From assembly GCF_014284335.1 (NCBI RefSeq), contig NZ_JACOGF010000009.1, positions 124,001-188,000 of the forward strand: a stretch of DNA of 64,000 nucleotides, given 5' to 3'. Made by a program: the position numbers and the translations under genes. Below the pieces are notes generated by a model. It ran no database searches. It was not told the origin of the DNA and was given only the letters and a program-made list of their open reading frames with translations. This DNA comes from Undibacterium hunanense (GTDB lineage: Bacteria; Pseudomonadota; Gammaproteobacteria; Burkholderiales; Burkholderiaceae_D). Positions 1-8,235 of this stretch are shown in pieces (position 1 is the stretch's first letter; each line of letters starts with the position of its first letter).

Positions 1-533
1 ATGATGATTTCTGGTTGACCTATCAGCGCGCGGGCCGCAGCGACACGTTGTTGTTGGCCTATGCTGAGGCCGGTAACGGTGCGCTGATGCAGGCCGGCAT
101 CCAACCCCAGAGTGTGCAGCAAGGCGGCAGCGGCAGCATGTGGGTTGCCGTGCGCCTCGCTGGCACGTTGACGGCGTCTGGGGGACAGCCGGCAAGGTAA
201 CAAGACATTGTCCAGCATAGACAGGTAGGGGATGAGGTTGAACTGCTGGAAAATAAAACCTGCATGATCGACGCGGAAACGATCCCGCGCTGCGCCGGAC
301 AGCGCACCCAGGTCTGTACCCAATACGGTGATCTGGCCACGTTGTGGCGTGATGATGCCGCCCGCCAGTGACAGCAGCGTGCTTTTACCGCTGCCACTGG
401 GGCCATATAAAAATACGCTTTCGCCGCGATTGATACGCAGGTCTGCTATGTGCAGACAGGGCGGTTGTCTGGCCTGCCAGTGAAACAGCACATCGCTGAA
501 ACACAGGGCCGGGCCAGTGTCTGCATCCTGCAT
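1..533 (-). CDS. ABC transporter ATP-binding protein (LolD/MacB-like), partial
   Basis: Cytoplasmic ATPase subunit of an ABC exporter-type system. Only the first 177 codons are in the window; the gene continues past the left edge. The start is the ATG at 533, five bases after the stop of the DUF2796 gene. Visible motifs are Walker A (GPSGSGKS, near residue 43), the Q-loop (FIFQQFNLIPY) and the signature LSIGQQQR, an LSGGQ variant frequent in DevA/MacB-type ATPases. Walker B lies outside. It is the last visible gene of the zinc-responsive operon, so zinc or zinc-chaperone related transport is a reasonable inference. The partner permease would be expected just left of the window. The family call is firm; the substrate is unknown. 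Confidence 0.9.
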   Translation of the reverse strand, partial: MQDADTGPALCFSDVLFHWQARQPPCLHIADLRINRGESVFLYGPSGSGKSTLLSLAGGIITPQRGQITVLGTDLGALSGAARDRFRVDHAGFIFQQFNLIPYLSMLDNVLLPCRLSPRRRQRASEAHGNPHAAAAALLHTLGLDAGLHQRTVTGLSIGQQQRVAAARALIGQPEII

Positions 534-538
534 TGACG

Positions 539-1081
539 TCACCATGTCAGCAGGCGCTGTTTGGTCGTCAGTGTGGCTGCCGCCTGTCCGCGTGGGCCAG
601 CCATTTGCGCTTCCACCTGCCGGATGGCGGGAAAGGCATCAAACAGGCTGAGTTGCAATGACTTTAATGCAGCTACCCTGGCGCAGGTGTATTCATACTC
701 GGCATGCAGGTTGGCGTGTTCATCCTTGTTGGTGCTGGCCTTCTCGGTTGCCTGCAGAATGGGGGCCAGCAATTTTACGGTACTCAGTTGGCAATCGGCT
801 TCGGCTGTGAGTTTGATCAGCGTGGCTGGCTTGTGCATCAGATCAAGCAAATCCCTGGCAGTCTGTTTTTGCTTGTCGGTACGTGGTGCATGTTCAAAGC
901 CCAGCAGATTGTCCAGCGGGCTGTCAAATTCCAAAAACAGCTTGCTGCCATCCTGCGCCAGCGACAGGGTGGCAACGCCATGTACATGGGCTTCATGGGC
1001 TTCGTGCGCTTCATGGGCGCTGGCCCATGCTGTCAGTGACTGCAAAAAAGTGAAGAGGGCGATGGGTATCAGTTTTTTCAT
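539..1081 (-). CDS. DUF2796 His-rich periplasmic protein, zinc-associated
   Basis: Secreted protein of 180 residues with a signal peptide (MKKLIPIALFTFLQSLTAWA) followed directly by a histidine-rich stretch (HEAHEAHEAHVHG), an obvious metal-binding candidate. The rest resembles DUF2796 proteins, which in proteobacteria sit beside zinc-regulated ABC genes. The start ATG at 1081 is preceded by GGAG at good spacing. A longer frame up to 1390 only overlaps the dihydroorotase gene and is not used. The gene starts 31 bases after pyrC stops and ends 5 bases before the ABC ATPase. I infer a periplasmic zinc carrier feeding or serving that ABC system. Confidence 0.85.
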   Translation of the reverse strand: MKKLIPIALFTFLQSLTAWASAHEAHEAHEAHVHGVATLSLAQDGSKLFLEFDSPLDNLLGFEHAPRTDKQKQTARDLLDLMHKPATLIKLTAEADCQLSTVKLLAPILQATEKASTNKDEHANLHAEYEYTCARVAALKSLQLSLFDAFPAIRQVEAQMAGPRGQAAATLTTKQRLLTW

Positions 1082-1112
1082 GTGAACTCCTGAGGGTATG
1101 GCTATCATGTTT

Positions 1113-2486
1113 TTACCGGGAAAAAGCCAGAGCCTGTCCATGGCAAGGCTCCTGCAACTGGCCCTGATGCCAGGCAAGCTGACCAGAAACAATGGTGGTA
1201 TTGACGCGGTAATGGAAACTTTCCTGCTGCAAGGCAGACCAGCCACAGCGATACAGCACGGGGCTGGAGTGCACGCTCTGGGCAAGTTGCTGGCGTTCCA
1301 GCAAGACCAGATCTGCCCAATAACCTTCGCGCAGATAACCACGGTCCTTGATGGAAAACAGGTCGGCGACGCGATGACTGGTTTTTTCAACGATGGTGCA
1401 TAAATCCATTTTTCCGGTTTCGTACAACTGCATCAACAAGGGCAGGGCATGCTGCACCAGTGGCAAGCCGGAAGGGGCTTCAAAATAGTTGCGTGATTTT
1501 TCCCGCCGGGTATGTGGCGCATGGTCGCTGCCGATGACATCTATGCGGCCATCTGCGACTGCTTCCTGCAAGGCCTGGCGGTCTGCCGCTGTCTTGATGG
1601 CAGGATTGCATTTGATCAGGTTGCCCAGGCGGGCATAGTCTTCATCGCAAAAATACAGATGTGCCAGGCAGGCTTCGGCAGTGATGCGTTTGTCGGTTGC
1701 AGAACCCGCATCAAACAAGGACAGCTCGCGCGCAGTACTGATGTGCAGTACATGCAGGCGGGTGTTGTGACGGCGCGCCAGTTCCACTGCAAATGAAGAT
1801 GACAGGTAGCAGGCATCTGCATTGCGTATCAGCGGGTGACAATCGGGTGGCACTTCGCTGTGCTGGCGTTCATAATGCTCGCGGAAGCGGGCTTGCTGGT
1901 GTTCTATCGTTGGCGTGTGCTCGCAGTGCGCGAGTAAAGGCGCAGGGGCAATGCGGAACAGGCGTTCCAGCACGACCGGATCATCCACCAGCATTTGCCC
2001 TGTCGATGCGCCCATGAAAACCTTGATGCCCGCTACCGAATTTGGATCAAGCGCTGCGATGGTGTCGAGATTATGGTGACTGACGCCAAAATGAAAACCA
2101 TAGTTGGCCACGGAGTTGCGTGCTGCCAGCGCTTTCTTGCGTTCCAGTTCATCCACGTTCAGCGTGGGGGGCATGGTATTGGGCATGTCCATGAAACTGG
2201 TGATGCCACCGGCCACAGCAGCCCTTGATTCACTGGCGATGCTGCCCTTGTCGGGCATGCCGGGTTCACGGAAATGTACCTGGTCATCGATCATGCCCGG
2301 TAACAGCCAGCGGCCTTCGGCATCGATTTGTATGTCGGCATGTTGGCCCAGATGGTCGATATGGCTGGCGATGCAGGCAATACGGCCCTGTCGTATCAGC
2401 ATATCGACGGCCCTGATCTGGCCTTCATTGACCATCATGGCATTGCGGATCAGGATGACTGGCAGCGCTGCGGTCTGGGTTGTCAT
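1113..2486 (-). CDS. pyrC: Alternative dihydroorotase (PyrC2-like)
   Basis: 457-residue amidohydrolase of the dihydroorotase/allantoinase group, which closes carbamoyl-aspartate to dihydroorotate in pyrimidine synthesis. Seen: the metal-site loop DDQVHFREPG (residues 67-76), the lysine that is carboxylated in the family (AGIKVFMG, K155), AHCEH (187), HVLHIS, and GSDHAPH with the catalytic Asp. The usual HxH of the first loop is QxH here (Q69, H71), so one classical zinc ligand is missing. The ATG overlaps the folE2 stop by four bases (ATGA), implying translational coupling. Membership of the zinc-starvation operon suggests a paralog that stands in for the normal zinc-dependent PyrC. That role is inferred. 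Confidence 0.87.
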   Translation of the reverse strand: MTTQTAALPVILIRNAMMVNEGQIRAVDMLIRQGRIACIASHIDHLGQHADIQIDAEGRWLLPGMIDDQVHFREPGMPDKGSIASESRAAVAGGITSFMDMPNTMPPTLNVDELERKKALAARNSVANYGFHFGVSHHNLDTIAALDPNSVAGIKVFMGASTGQMLVDDPVVLERLFRIAPAPLLAHCEHTPTIEHQQARFREHYERQHSEVPPDCHPLIRNADACYLSSSFAVELARRHNTRLHVLHISTARELSLFDAGSATDKRITAEACLAHLYFCDEDYARLGNLIKCNPAIKTAADRQALQEAVADGRIDVIGSDHAPHTRREKSRNYFEAPSGLPLVQHALPLLMQLYETGKMDLCTIVEKTSHRVADLFSIKDRGYLREGYWADLVLLERQQLAQSVHSSPVLYRCGWSALQQESFHYRVNTTIVSGQLAWHQGQLQEPCHGQALAFSR

Positions 2487-3430
2487 GACCAGTCTCCGGC
2501 AAATAATGGGGCGCCTGATCGGCTTTGTGCATAGGCATCATGCGGATGCAGGCTTTCCAGGTGCCGTACCCGTATTTCTGCATTGTCACTGAGACTGCTC
2601 ACTGCATGCTGCAAGCGTCTGGCAGCATCTTCGACATACATCAGGTTTGCCCCGTTGCGTTTGGCAAAGGCTTGTTCATCGACGCGTTTGACGGCAGTTT
2701 GTACCGGGGTTTGCAAACTGTCTTCCAGCAGATTGATGAGAGGCAGTATGCCAAATTCTGTTGCGTCTGACGGCAATAGCAGGCTGACTTCGGCAATGCT
2801 GCGTTGACTGTGCGGGGTCGCCAGCGTGCTGTTGATGTTGAGCCAGTCAGCCACTTCGGTGGCAGACAGCGTGTCACGCTGACCCAGCGTGGCCATAAAG
2901 CCAGCACTGATCAACTGGCGGCTGAGTGCGGCAGAGCAGGGACAGGTAGATGAATACAAGACCGACACGCCCAGTTGCAATTGCAAAACTCCGGCAATCA
3001 AACGGATATCCAGCCTGACCGGATACGACCGCCAGCCTGCCAGGTGCAGGCTCAGCAAGGCCGGGCGGCGATGCAACAGATTAAAGCTGATGCTGACACG
3101 CGCACTGTCGGTGCCGCAATCATGGTGACTGTTGACCATTTCCCGCAGCAAGTCATGCAGGCTGGCAGGACGCAGGCTTTCTATGTCGGCAAAACTGTCG
3201 AGCAAGAGATACAGGCGCGACATGTGTATGCCCTTGATGTCGGGGTCAGGCAGGTTGACCTCGGCATTGATATGCGCGTGAACAGGATGGCCCTGACTGA
3301 TCTCTGCCAGACGCAGCGGCATTTCCACACCCTGCATGCCAACCCAGTCCAGTGCACCGGGCAGGCTGACGATGCCATGTCGGGCGACGTCAGGTAATTC
3401 TTTGCTGTTCATGATGTGCTGTTGCTTCAT
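2483..3430 (-). CDS. folE2: GTP cyclohydrolase FolE2 (type IB)
   Basis: 315 residues. Converts GTP to dihydroneopterin triphosphate, the first step of folate and queuosine-type pterin synthesis. Type IB enzymes accept other metals and replace zinc-dependent FolE when zinc is scarce (established for the family). Signature segments seen: KGIHMSRL, STCPCSAALS (conserved Cys pair), TPHSQRS, RNGANLMYVEDAAR and the C-terminal HLESLHPHDA. The start at 3430 overlaps the upstream queD-like stop as ATGA; ATG codons at 3478 and 3412 are alternatives. It also overlaps pyrC by four bases. Its operon position beside a COG0523 GTPase fits zinc-responsive control. Confidence 0.95.
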   Translation of the reverse strand: MKQQHIMNSKELPDVARHGIVSLPGALDWVGMQGVEMPLRLAEISQGHPVHAHINAEVNLPDPDIKGIHMSRLYLLLDSFADIESLRPASLHDLLREMVNSHHDCGTDSARVSISFNLLHRRPALLSLHLAGWRSYPVRLDIRLIAGVLQLQLGVSVLYSSTCPCSAALSRQLISAGFMATLGQRDTLSATEVADWLNINSTLATPHSQRSIAEVSLLLPSDATEFGILPLINLLEDSLQTPVQTAVKRVDEQAFAKRNGANLMYVEDAARRLQHAVSSLSDNAEIRVRHLESLHPHDAYAQSRSGAPLFAGDWS

Positions 3431-3858
3431 GGATTGATAGTTGCTGTAACTGTGGTCTGGTTTGGCGTGTTGCTGCATGTCAGACTGCAGGCGTCGCCTG
3501 TCATGCCGCGTTCAACACTGACCTTCACCAGCGCCGGCAAATTTATCTGCAATTGTTGCCAGATATAGGTGCACAGGTTTTCCAGCGTGGCCGGGCCCAA
3601 CCCCGCAACTTCATCGAGAAACCGGTGATCGAGTTGTTGACGCACATTCTGCATATGTCTGTCCAGCACCGCCAGGTCAAGCAGCATGTTGCTGTCTGGC
3701 GCAAGCTGGCCTTGCAAATGTACGCTGGCGCGATAGGTGTGACCATGGATGCGCTGGCTGCTGTCCCCATGCAGGGGGCGCTGCAAGGTATGCGCAGCTT
3801 CAAAAACAAAGCTTCTGGACAGGGTATACAGCATTGCGCCAGGCGGAACATCAGGCAT
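3427..3858 (-). CDS. queD: 6-pyruvoyl-tetrahydropterin synthase / QueD-like protein (QueD2)
   Basis: 143 residues, PTPS/QueD fold. Zinc ligands are visible as FEAAHTL and IHGHTY. In QueD and classical PTPS a catalytic Cys lies four residues before the HGH motif; here that position is Ser (SSQRIHGH), so the reaction may differ from 6-carboxy-tetrahydropterin synthesis. GAGG lies nine bases upstream of the ATG at 3858, and the start overlaps the COG0523 stop by eight bases. An inner ATG at 3834 is possible. It probably works with FolE2 on a pterin route during zinc limitation. Family is clear; exact chemistry is not. Confidence 0.85.
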   Translation of the reverse strand: MPDVPPGAMLYTLSRSFVFEAAHTLQRPLHGDSSQRIHGHTYRASVHLQGQLAPDSNMLLDLAVLDRHMQNVRQQLDHRFLDEVAGLGPATLENLCTYIWQQLQINLPALVKVSVERGMTGDACSLTCSNTPNQTTVTATINP

Positions 3859-5143
3859 GAATCAAGACCTCATGCTGTTTGCTGAGATTAGTGTCTTCGC
3901 CATTACTGTCCTCATCAACATTACCGTCGTCGCCATCGTCGTCGCTATGTAACCAGGATGGAAATGGATCGGCATAGCTGGCCCACAGCACCGGTCCTTC
4001 TGCCATTTCGGCTGTCGTCAACAGACAGGCATCTAGTGTTGCCTCTATGCTTGTCTGATCCATGTCCATGCCGATGAAAACCAGTTCCTGACGACGGTCG
4101 CCATGCGGTTCTATCGATTTGCTGAGAATGTGCTGTTGATAATCGGGGTCTTGCGGCCATTCAGACTGACTGACGGCAGACCACCATAATCCGGCTTCGT
4201 GATGACGGCAGATGCCACCGGCTTGCGACCATTCACCCGCGATATCCATGCGTGTGGCCAGCCAGAAATAACCCTTGGAACGCACTACGCCCTTGAAGCC
4301 CTGATGAATGCAAGACCAGAAACGTTGTGGATGAAAAGGCCTGCGGGCGCGATAGGCAAAGCTGCGTATGCCGTACTCTTCACTTTCCGGCACATGTTCG
4401 CCGCGCAGTTCTTTCAGCCAGCCTGGTGCTGCCGAGGCTTGTTCAAAATTGAAGCGACCCGTATGCAGGATGCGTTCCAGCGGGACCTTGGAAAAACTGG
4501 CCGGCACGATGTCGGCACGCGGGTTCAATGCCTGCAACATGATACAGAGCCTGGCGTAATCATCAGCACTGACCATGTCCGCCTTGTTGAGAACAATCAC
4601 GTCACAGAATTCGATCTGTTCTATCAGCAAGTCGACGACGGTACGTTCATCATCTTCGCCCATGGAACTGCCGCGCTGGTTCAGGCTGTCGCCCGACGCG
4701 TAGTCACGCAAGAAATTATAGGCATCTACGACCGTGACCATAGTATCCAGGCGAGCAATATCGGACAAGCTGCGGCCTTCTTCATCACGGAAAGTAAAGG
4801 TCTCTGCCACCGGCATGGGTTCGGATATGCCGGTCGACTCTATCAACAGATAATCAAAGCGATTTTCACTGGCCAGGCGCTGGATTTCTATCAGCAGATC
4901 TTCACGCAGGGTGCAGCAGATGCAGCCATTGCTCATCTCTACCAATTTTTCATCGGCACGTGACAACTCGGCACCACCCTGGCGCACCAGGTCGGCATCG
5001 ATATTCACTTCAGACATGTCATTGACAATGACAGCGACCCGCTTGCCTTCGCGGTTGTTGAGTATGTGATTGAGCAGGGTAGTCTTACCTGCACCCAGAA
5101 AACCTGATAGCACGGTTACTGGCAATAAGGGGTTCTGTGGCAT
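3851..5143 (-). CDS. COG0523 GTP-dependent zinc metallochaperone (ZigA/YciC type)
   Basis: 430-residue G3E-family GTPase that is thought to hand zinc to client enzymes in the cytoplasm under zinc limitation. Seen from the chosen start: P-loop GFLGAGKTT (14-22), the metal-binding CxCC motif (CICC, about 74-77), Walker B/ESTG, NKAD, and a CobW C-terminal domain with RHHEAGLWW. The C-terminus is strongly acidic (Asp/Glu-rich) rather than His-rich. The start ATG at 5143 has AGGA nine bases upstream; an in-frame ATG at 5164 lacks a site. It is the first gene of the operon, and a Zur-like palindrome lies about 48 bases upstream. Confidence 0.92.
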   Translation of the reverse strand: MPQNPLLPVTVLSGFLGAGKTTLLNHILNNREGKRVAVIVNDMSEVNIDADLVRQGGAELSRADEKLVEMSNGCICCTLREDLLIEIQRLASENRFDYLLIESTGISEPMPVAETFTFRDEEGRSLSDIARLDTMVTVVDAYNFLRDYASGDSLNQRGSSMGEDDERTVVDLLIEQIEFCDVIVLNKADMVSADDYARLCIMLQALNPRADIVPASFSKVPLERILHTGRFNFEQASAAPGWLKELRGEHVPESEEYGIRSFAYRARRPFHPQRFWSCIHQGFKGVVRSKGYFWLATRMDIAGEWSQAGGICRHHEAGLWWSAVSQSEWPQDPDYQQHILSKSIEPHGDRRQELVFIGMDMDQTSIEATLDACLLTTAEMAEGPVLWASYADPFPSWLHSDDDGDDGNVDEDSNGEDTNLSKQHEVLIHA

Positions 5144-5190
5144 GGCATGATGTCCTGTTTGCATAGACCAGTCTTTGGCCCATGATTAAA

Positions 5191-5205
5191 TGCAACTTTG
5201 TTGCA
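5191..5205. promoter_or_regulatory. Zur-like operator, box 1
   Basis: Perfect inverted repeat TGCAAC-TTT-GTTGCA, 48 bases upstream of the COG0523 start. The same TGCAA-N5-TTGCA layout occurs twice more at 5493 and 5539. Assignment to Zur is inferred from the zinc-starvation genes it precedes. Confidence 0.7.
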
Positions 5206-5244
5206 TTGTTGAATTAAAAAAACAGGCATTATCGTGACGCGAAA

Positions 5245-5264
5245 CTGTCTGTAGTTACAGACAG
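5245..5264. promoter_or_regulatory. 20-bp perfect palindrome, possible operator
   Basis: Two 9-base arms (CTGTCTGTA and TACAGACAG) separated by GT. It lies about 100 bases upstream of the COG0523 gene and differs from the Zur-like boxes. It could bind a dimeric regulator or form a short hairpin. Nothing further can be said from sequence. Confidence 0.4.
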
Positions 5265-5374
5265 CTTATTGCATGGGCGATAAGCCGCTGGTGGTGCTTG
5301 TGTTGACCAAGCATGTGGTCCATCTGCATGTCAGCATGCCATTGGTAAAGAACGATGACTAAGCAGCTATGTCC

Positions 5375-5446
5375 GTCACGATATTAGCCACGATAGCAGC
5401 CACGATATCCGTCACCACATCCGCCACGATATTCGCGACCATATCT
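5375..5446. repeat. 12-bp tandem repeat, 6 imperfect copies
   Basis: Six consecutive 12-base units resembling GCCACGATATCC, in the non-coding space between divergent zinc-related transcripts. Units differ by one to four bases. A 34-codon plus-strand frame (5369-5473) runs through it but has no convincing ribosome site. Confidence 0.8.
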
Positions 5447-5491
5447 GGCAGGCAAATACAGGCGACTTTTTAGTCCCAAACGAAAATCTAT

Positions 5492-5553
5492 TTGCAACAC
5501 AATTGCATTTTCGTATAATAATGCAGTCTCTTTTTAAATGCAACACTGTTGCA
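5492..5553 (+). promoter_or_regulatory. Promoter with two Zur-like operators
   Basis: A sigma70-like promoter is readable: -35 TTGCAA (5492-5497), 16-base spacer, -10 TATAAT (5514-5519). Operator 2 (TGCAACACAATTGCA, 5493-5507) covers the -35 and spacer. Operator 3 (TGCAACACTGTTGCA, 5539-5553) lies just past the expected transcription start. The arrangement predicts strong repression, presumably by zinc-loaded Zur. The transcript runs rightward into the ORF at 5588 and possibly on into the mazG-like gene. Confidence 0.65.
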
Positions 5554-5587
5554 ATTAAAAATAAAGTATTTCTTTTGGACTGATGCC

Positions 5588-5680
5588 ATGGCGCGAAAAA
5601 GTGTAATGAGTCAGAGTCAGCAGAAACTGGCGGCAATGCTGGATGGGGTACGTGATGGCTGCATGGTGGCTACATGGTAG
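5588..5680 (+). CDS. Small ORF (30 aa) under Zur-like promoter
   Basis: ATG at 5588, 30 codons, beginning MARKSVMSQSQQKLAAMLDG and ending with TAG at 5678. The ribosome site is weak. It is the first frame after the doubly operated promoter. It may be a genuine small protein, a leader peptide, or the stump of a decayed zinc-regulated gene; I do not recognise the peptide. Codon use is not unusual, but the length gives little power. Confidence 0.35.
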   Translation: MARKSVMSQSQQKLAAMLDGVRDGCMVATW

Positions 5681-5745
5681 CTAGATGCGGATGATGATGC
5701 ATAATGCTGTTCAGCACAAATCAGCATTTGCCTGGAAAAATCATG

Positions 5746-6141
5746 TCCTTACCAACGACCACTGCAGTTATGCCCCAAGATATACCAACAGATGCCAGCC
5801 TGATTGTCAGGGACAAGCTCAGGCAATTTGTGGCTGAGCGTGACTGGGGGCAATTTCACACACCCAAAAACCTGGCCAGCGCATTGACCGTTGAGGCCGC
5901 AGAGTTGCTGGAAAATTTTCAGTGGCTGCCTACCGGCAAACCGGAAGAATTGAATGAACAGGCCAGAACCGCCATCCGTCATGAGATGGCAGATGTGATG
6001 AATTATCTCATCATGCTGGCGGATACCCTGGATGTGGATTTGTTTGCCGCCTGCCAGGAAAAAATCGCGCTGAATGCCTTGAAATATCCTGCACCTCTGG
6101 TCAAAGGGGATGCCAGGAAATATACACAGTACGAGAAGTAG
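5746..6141 (+). CDS. MazG-like nucleotide pyrophosphohydrolase
   Basis: 131 residues, all-alpha MazG/dCTPase (RS21-C6-like) fold that hydrolyses non-canonical or excess dNTPs to the monophosphate. Visible metal-site pattern: EAAELLENFQW (EExxE-like) followed by EMADVMNYLIMLAD (ExxD). The ATG at 5746 with GGAAAA upstream is preferred over one at 5704 because homology starts shortly after it. It may be cotranscribed from the zinc-responsive promoter about 200 bases upstream. A hairpin follows the stop. Confidence 0.85.
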   Translation, partial: SLPTTTAVMPQDIPTDASLIVRDKLRQFVAERDWGQFHTPKNLASALTVEAAELLENFQWLPTGKPEELNEQARTAIRHEMADVMNYLIMLADTLDVDLFAACQEKIALNALKYPAPLVKGDARKYTQYEK

Positions 6142-6145
6142 GAAA

Positions 6146-6171
6146 ACCCCAGGCGTAGGAAAACCTGGGGT
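6146..6171. terminator. Hairpin between convergent mazG-like and MFS genes
   Basis: Arms ACCCCAGG and CCTGGGGT with a 10-base loop. Read on the minus strand it is followed by TTTT, so it best fits termination of the MFS gene and may act both ways. Confidence 0.6.
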
Positions 6172-6203
6172 AGGAAAAAACCAGAGGCAGGGGAAATCCT
6201 GAA

Positions 6204-7400
6204 TTACCTTGTCTTCAATGCCGCCAGATAAAACGCCAGCGAAGCAATCGAAAATAGCAGCAGACAGGCAAAAATGACATCAGGTGAAGAGGCGTGCTGC
6301 ACCAGGCTGGCAATGATCAGCGGGCCAGCGGCTTTTGAAAACAGCGCCGGACCGGACATCGCGCCAGAAATCGCACCGTAGTTTTTTGTACCGAACAGGG
6401 CTTGCGGGATGGTGCCGCGTACGATGGTCAGTATGCCATTGCTCAAGCCATAAAACACACAGAATAGCGCGATTGCCCAGGCGTGCGTGCCAAATAATAT
6501 CAGCGTCAACAGCGCAGCTGGCAGGGCGGCGAAGGTGAATTTACCCACAGTTTGCGGCAGGGCATTTCTTGCCAGCGTCATCTCACCTATACGGCCTGCG
6601 ACCTGCATCGGGCCTATCAGGGCTGCCATGAATACTGCCAGCGTAACCGGGTGTCCCACCTGGCCCAGTAATGGAATCAGGTGTACAGACAGCGCAGAAA
6701 AAACGAAGCTGTTTGCAGAAAAAGCAAATGCCAGTTTCCAGAAAGTAGGATTACGCAAGGCTTCTTGCAGACTGTGACTGCGCTGTGTATCGGGTGCTGT
6801 TTTTGCTTTTGCTATCTCTACGTGAGGTACAGCTCTTTTCTTTTGCAACAGCAAATGCAGAGGCAGGCATACCAGAAGCTGGGCAATACCATAAGCCAGA
6901 TAGGTGTCGCGCCAACCGATCATGCTGTTCAGTTTTTGTGTCAGCGGCCAGAACACGGTACTGGCAAAGCCACCGAACAGGGTCAGGGTAGAAATCGCCT
7001 GCCGGCTGTGGATGGTGAAATGATGGGTGATGGTGGCAAAGGCCGCTTCATACAGCGTCATGGCCATGGCCAGACCCAGTATGCTCCAGGCCAGAAAATA
7101 AATCGGCAGTGTGTGCGCGCTGCTCAGCAGTATCAGGCCCAGGCCACAAGTGGCCGAACCCATACCCATGACCAGCCTGCCGCCATGGCGGTCCAGCAGC
7201 ATGCCGGAATAGGTGGCGATCATCCCCGCCACCAGCAGGCTCCAGGAAAACGCACCAAATACCAGTTCGGCGCGCCAGCCCATTTCTTTTTGAATTTCCG
7301 GTGCCAGGATGGCGATGGCGTAATACAGTGATCCCCACGACAGAATTTGTGTGACAGCCAGAATGGCGATGGTTTGCAAGGCGTGCGGAGTGTGTTTCAT
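6204..7400 (-). CDS. MFS transporter
   Basis: 398-residue inner-membrane carrier of the major facilitator superfamily with about 12 hydrophobic segments. The loop between helices 2 and 3 carries the family pattern (GMLLDRHGGRLVM, a G-x-x-x-D-R-x-G-x-R type motif). The start is ATG 7400 (MKHTPHALQ); a TTG two codons earlier is in frame. No strong ribosome site is seen. The substrate cannot be told; related carriers are labelled monocarboxylate- or cyanate-type permeases. It appears to be a single-gene unit facing mazG. The 160 bases upstream contain a low-complexity GTTT-rich run (about 7507-7540) and nothing else I recognise. Confidence 0.88.
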   Translation of the reverse strand: MKHTPHALQTIAILAVTQILSWGSLYYAIAILAPEIQKEMGWRAELVFGAFSWSLLVAGMIATYSGMLLDRHGGRLVMGMGSATCGLGLILLSSAHTLPIYFLAWSILGLAMAMTLYEAAFATITHHFTIHSRQAISTLTLFGGFASTVFWPLTQKLNSMIGWRDTYLAYGIAQLLVCLPLHLLLQKKRAVPHVEIAKAKTAPDTQRSHSLQEALRNPTFWKLAFAFSANSFVFSALSVHLIPLLGQVGHPVTLAVFMAALIGPMQVAGRIGEMTLARNALPQTVGKFTFAALPAALLTLILFGTHAWAIALFCVFYGLSNGILTIVRGTIPQALFGTKNYGAISGAMSGPALFSKAAGPLIIASLVQHASSPDVIFACLLLFSIASLAFYLAALKTR

Positions 7401-7562
7401 CGTCAAAATAAGGTGGACTGGATTGATCGCTCAGACTTTCCTGAGTGCGTTGCCAGATCAATATGCCCGGTATTCATTGCTGCGAATGAATTATGCCGGG
7501 TGTGCGTTTGGTTTGGTTTGTTTGTTTTGTTTCGTTTTATCACGGGCCCTGATGGCCTGTCA

Positions 7563-8093
7563 TCATGTCGCAGGTTTATCAGGAGCAGTCTCATCCGGCC
7601 TTTTGCTGCTGCCTTCCAGCTTATAGAAGAGCAGGGCCATGCCGGGGGCGAAAATCAGCCACAGGAAAACCGTCCACATTTGTGACTGTTTTTCACCCGA
7701 AGTTGGCAAGGCGAGATAAGCCTTGTTGACATCGGTTTTGGAGACCATGACGCGTATGGGGGTGCCGGGTACCAGTTCATTTGGTTTCAGGCCTGTCATT
7801 CTCAGCACATGATGTGCTTCGCAACGACTGCAGATGGGGGAAATGGTATCGGCTGTTCTTTCGACGCCATTGACGATGTAAGAAAAGGTGATCTGTATCA
7901 GTTGCTTGTTAAAACCGCCGGTCACGACATAGCCTGGATTATCGTCCACACCATGCACCATCAAAACGACCGTGCCATCAATCTGCTCAAACTCGGTGTC
8001 TGGTATGCGCATGACATTGAGCTGTTGTAAATTGCTTATGCCAAGATAAATGGAAATGATGGCACAAATTACGGTGAGTGTTCTGACTATCAT
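7563..8093 (-). CDS. DUF3592 membrane protein
   Basis: 176 residues with an N-terminal transmembrane helix (about 4-22), a soluble middle part and a C-terminal helix (WTVFLWLIFAPGMALLFY, about 139-157). The middle contains CSRC and the phrase ELVPGTPIRVMV, matching the DUF3592 pattern of a beta-rich domain between two helices. Function is unknown. It lies alone between the MFS gene and the lipoprotein gene on the same strand, with about 150-base gaps. Confidence 0.7.
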   Translation of the reverse strand: MIVRTLTVICAIISIYLGISNLQQLNVMRIPDTEFEQIDGTVVLMVHGVDDNPGYVVTGGFNKQLIQITFSYIVNGVERTADTISPICSRCEAHHVLRMTGLKPNELVPGTPIRVMVSKTDVNKAYLALPTSGEKQSQMWTVFLWLIFAPGMALLFYKLEGSSKRPDETAPDKPAT

Positions 8094-8235
8094 CTGATGC
8101 GCTCTGTGAATAAGAAGCTGGTCGCAAGCATGCCTTGCAACACAAGCTGAACTGGAATTTTAACCCCGACCGGCGACAAGTGGCGATAAATTGCATGGCC
8201 ACGACCCATGCTTGTGGTTTCCATCTTTATCGTCT

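Noticed and set aside
561..1085. Long plus-strand frame opposite the DUF2796 gene
   Set aside because: Antisense shadow; the minus strand has signal peptide, ribosome site and operon context.
4199..4963. 254-codon plus-strand frame opposite the COG0523 gene
   Set aside because: Shadow frame; the minus strand has intact G3E GTPase motifs throughout.
5369..5473. 34-codon frame through the 12-bp repeat
   Set aside because: Simply reflects the repeat; no ribosome site and sits upstream of the readable promoter.
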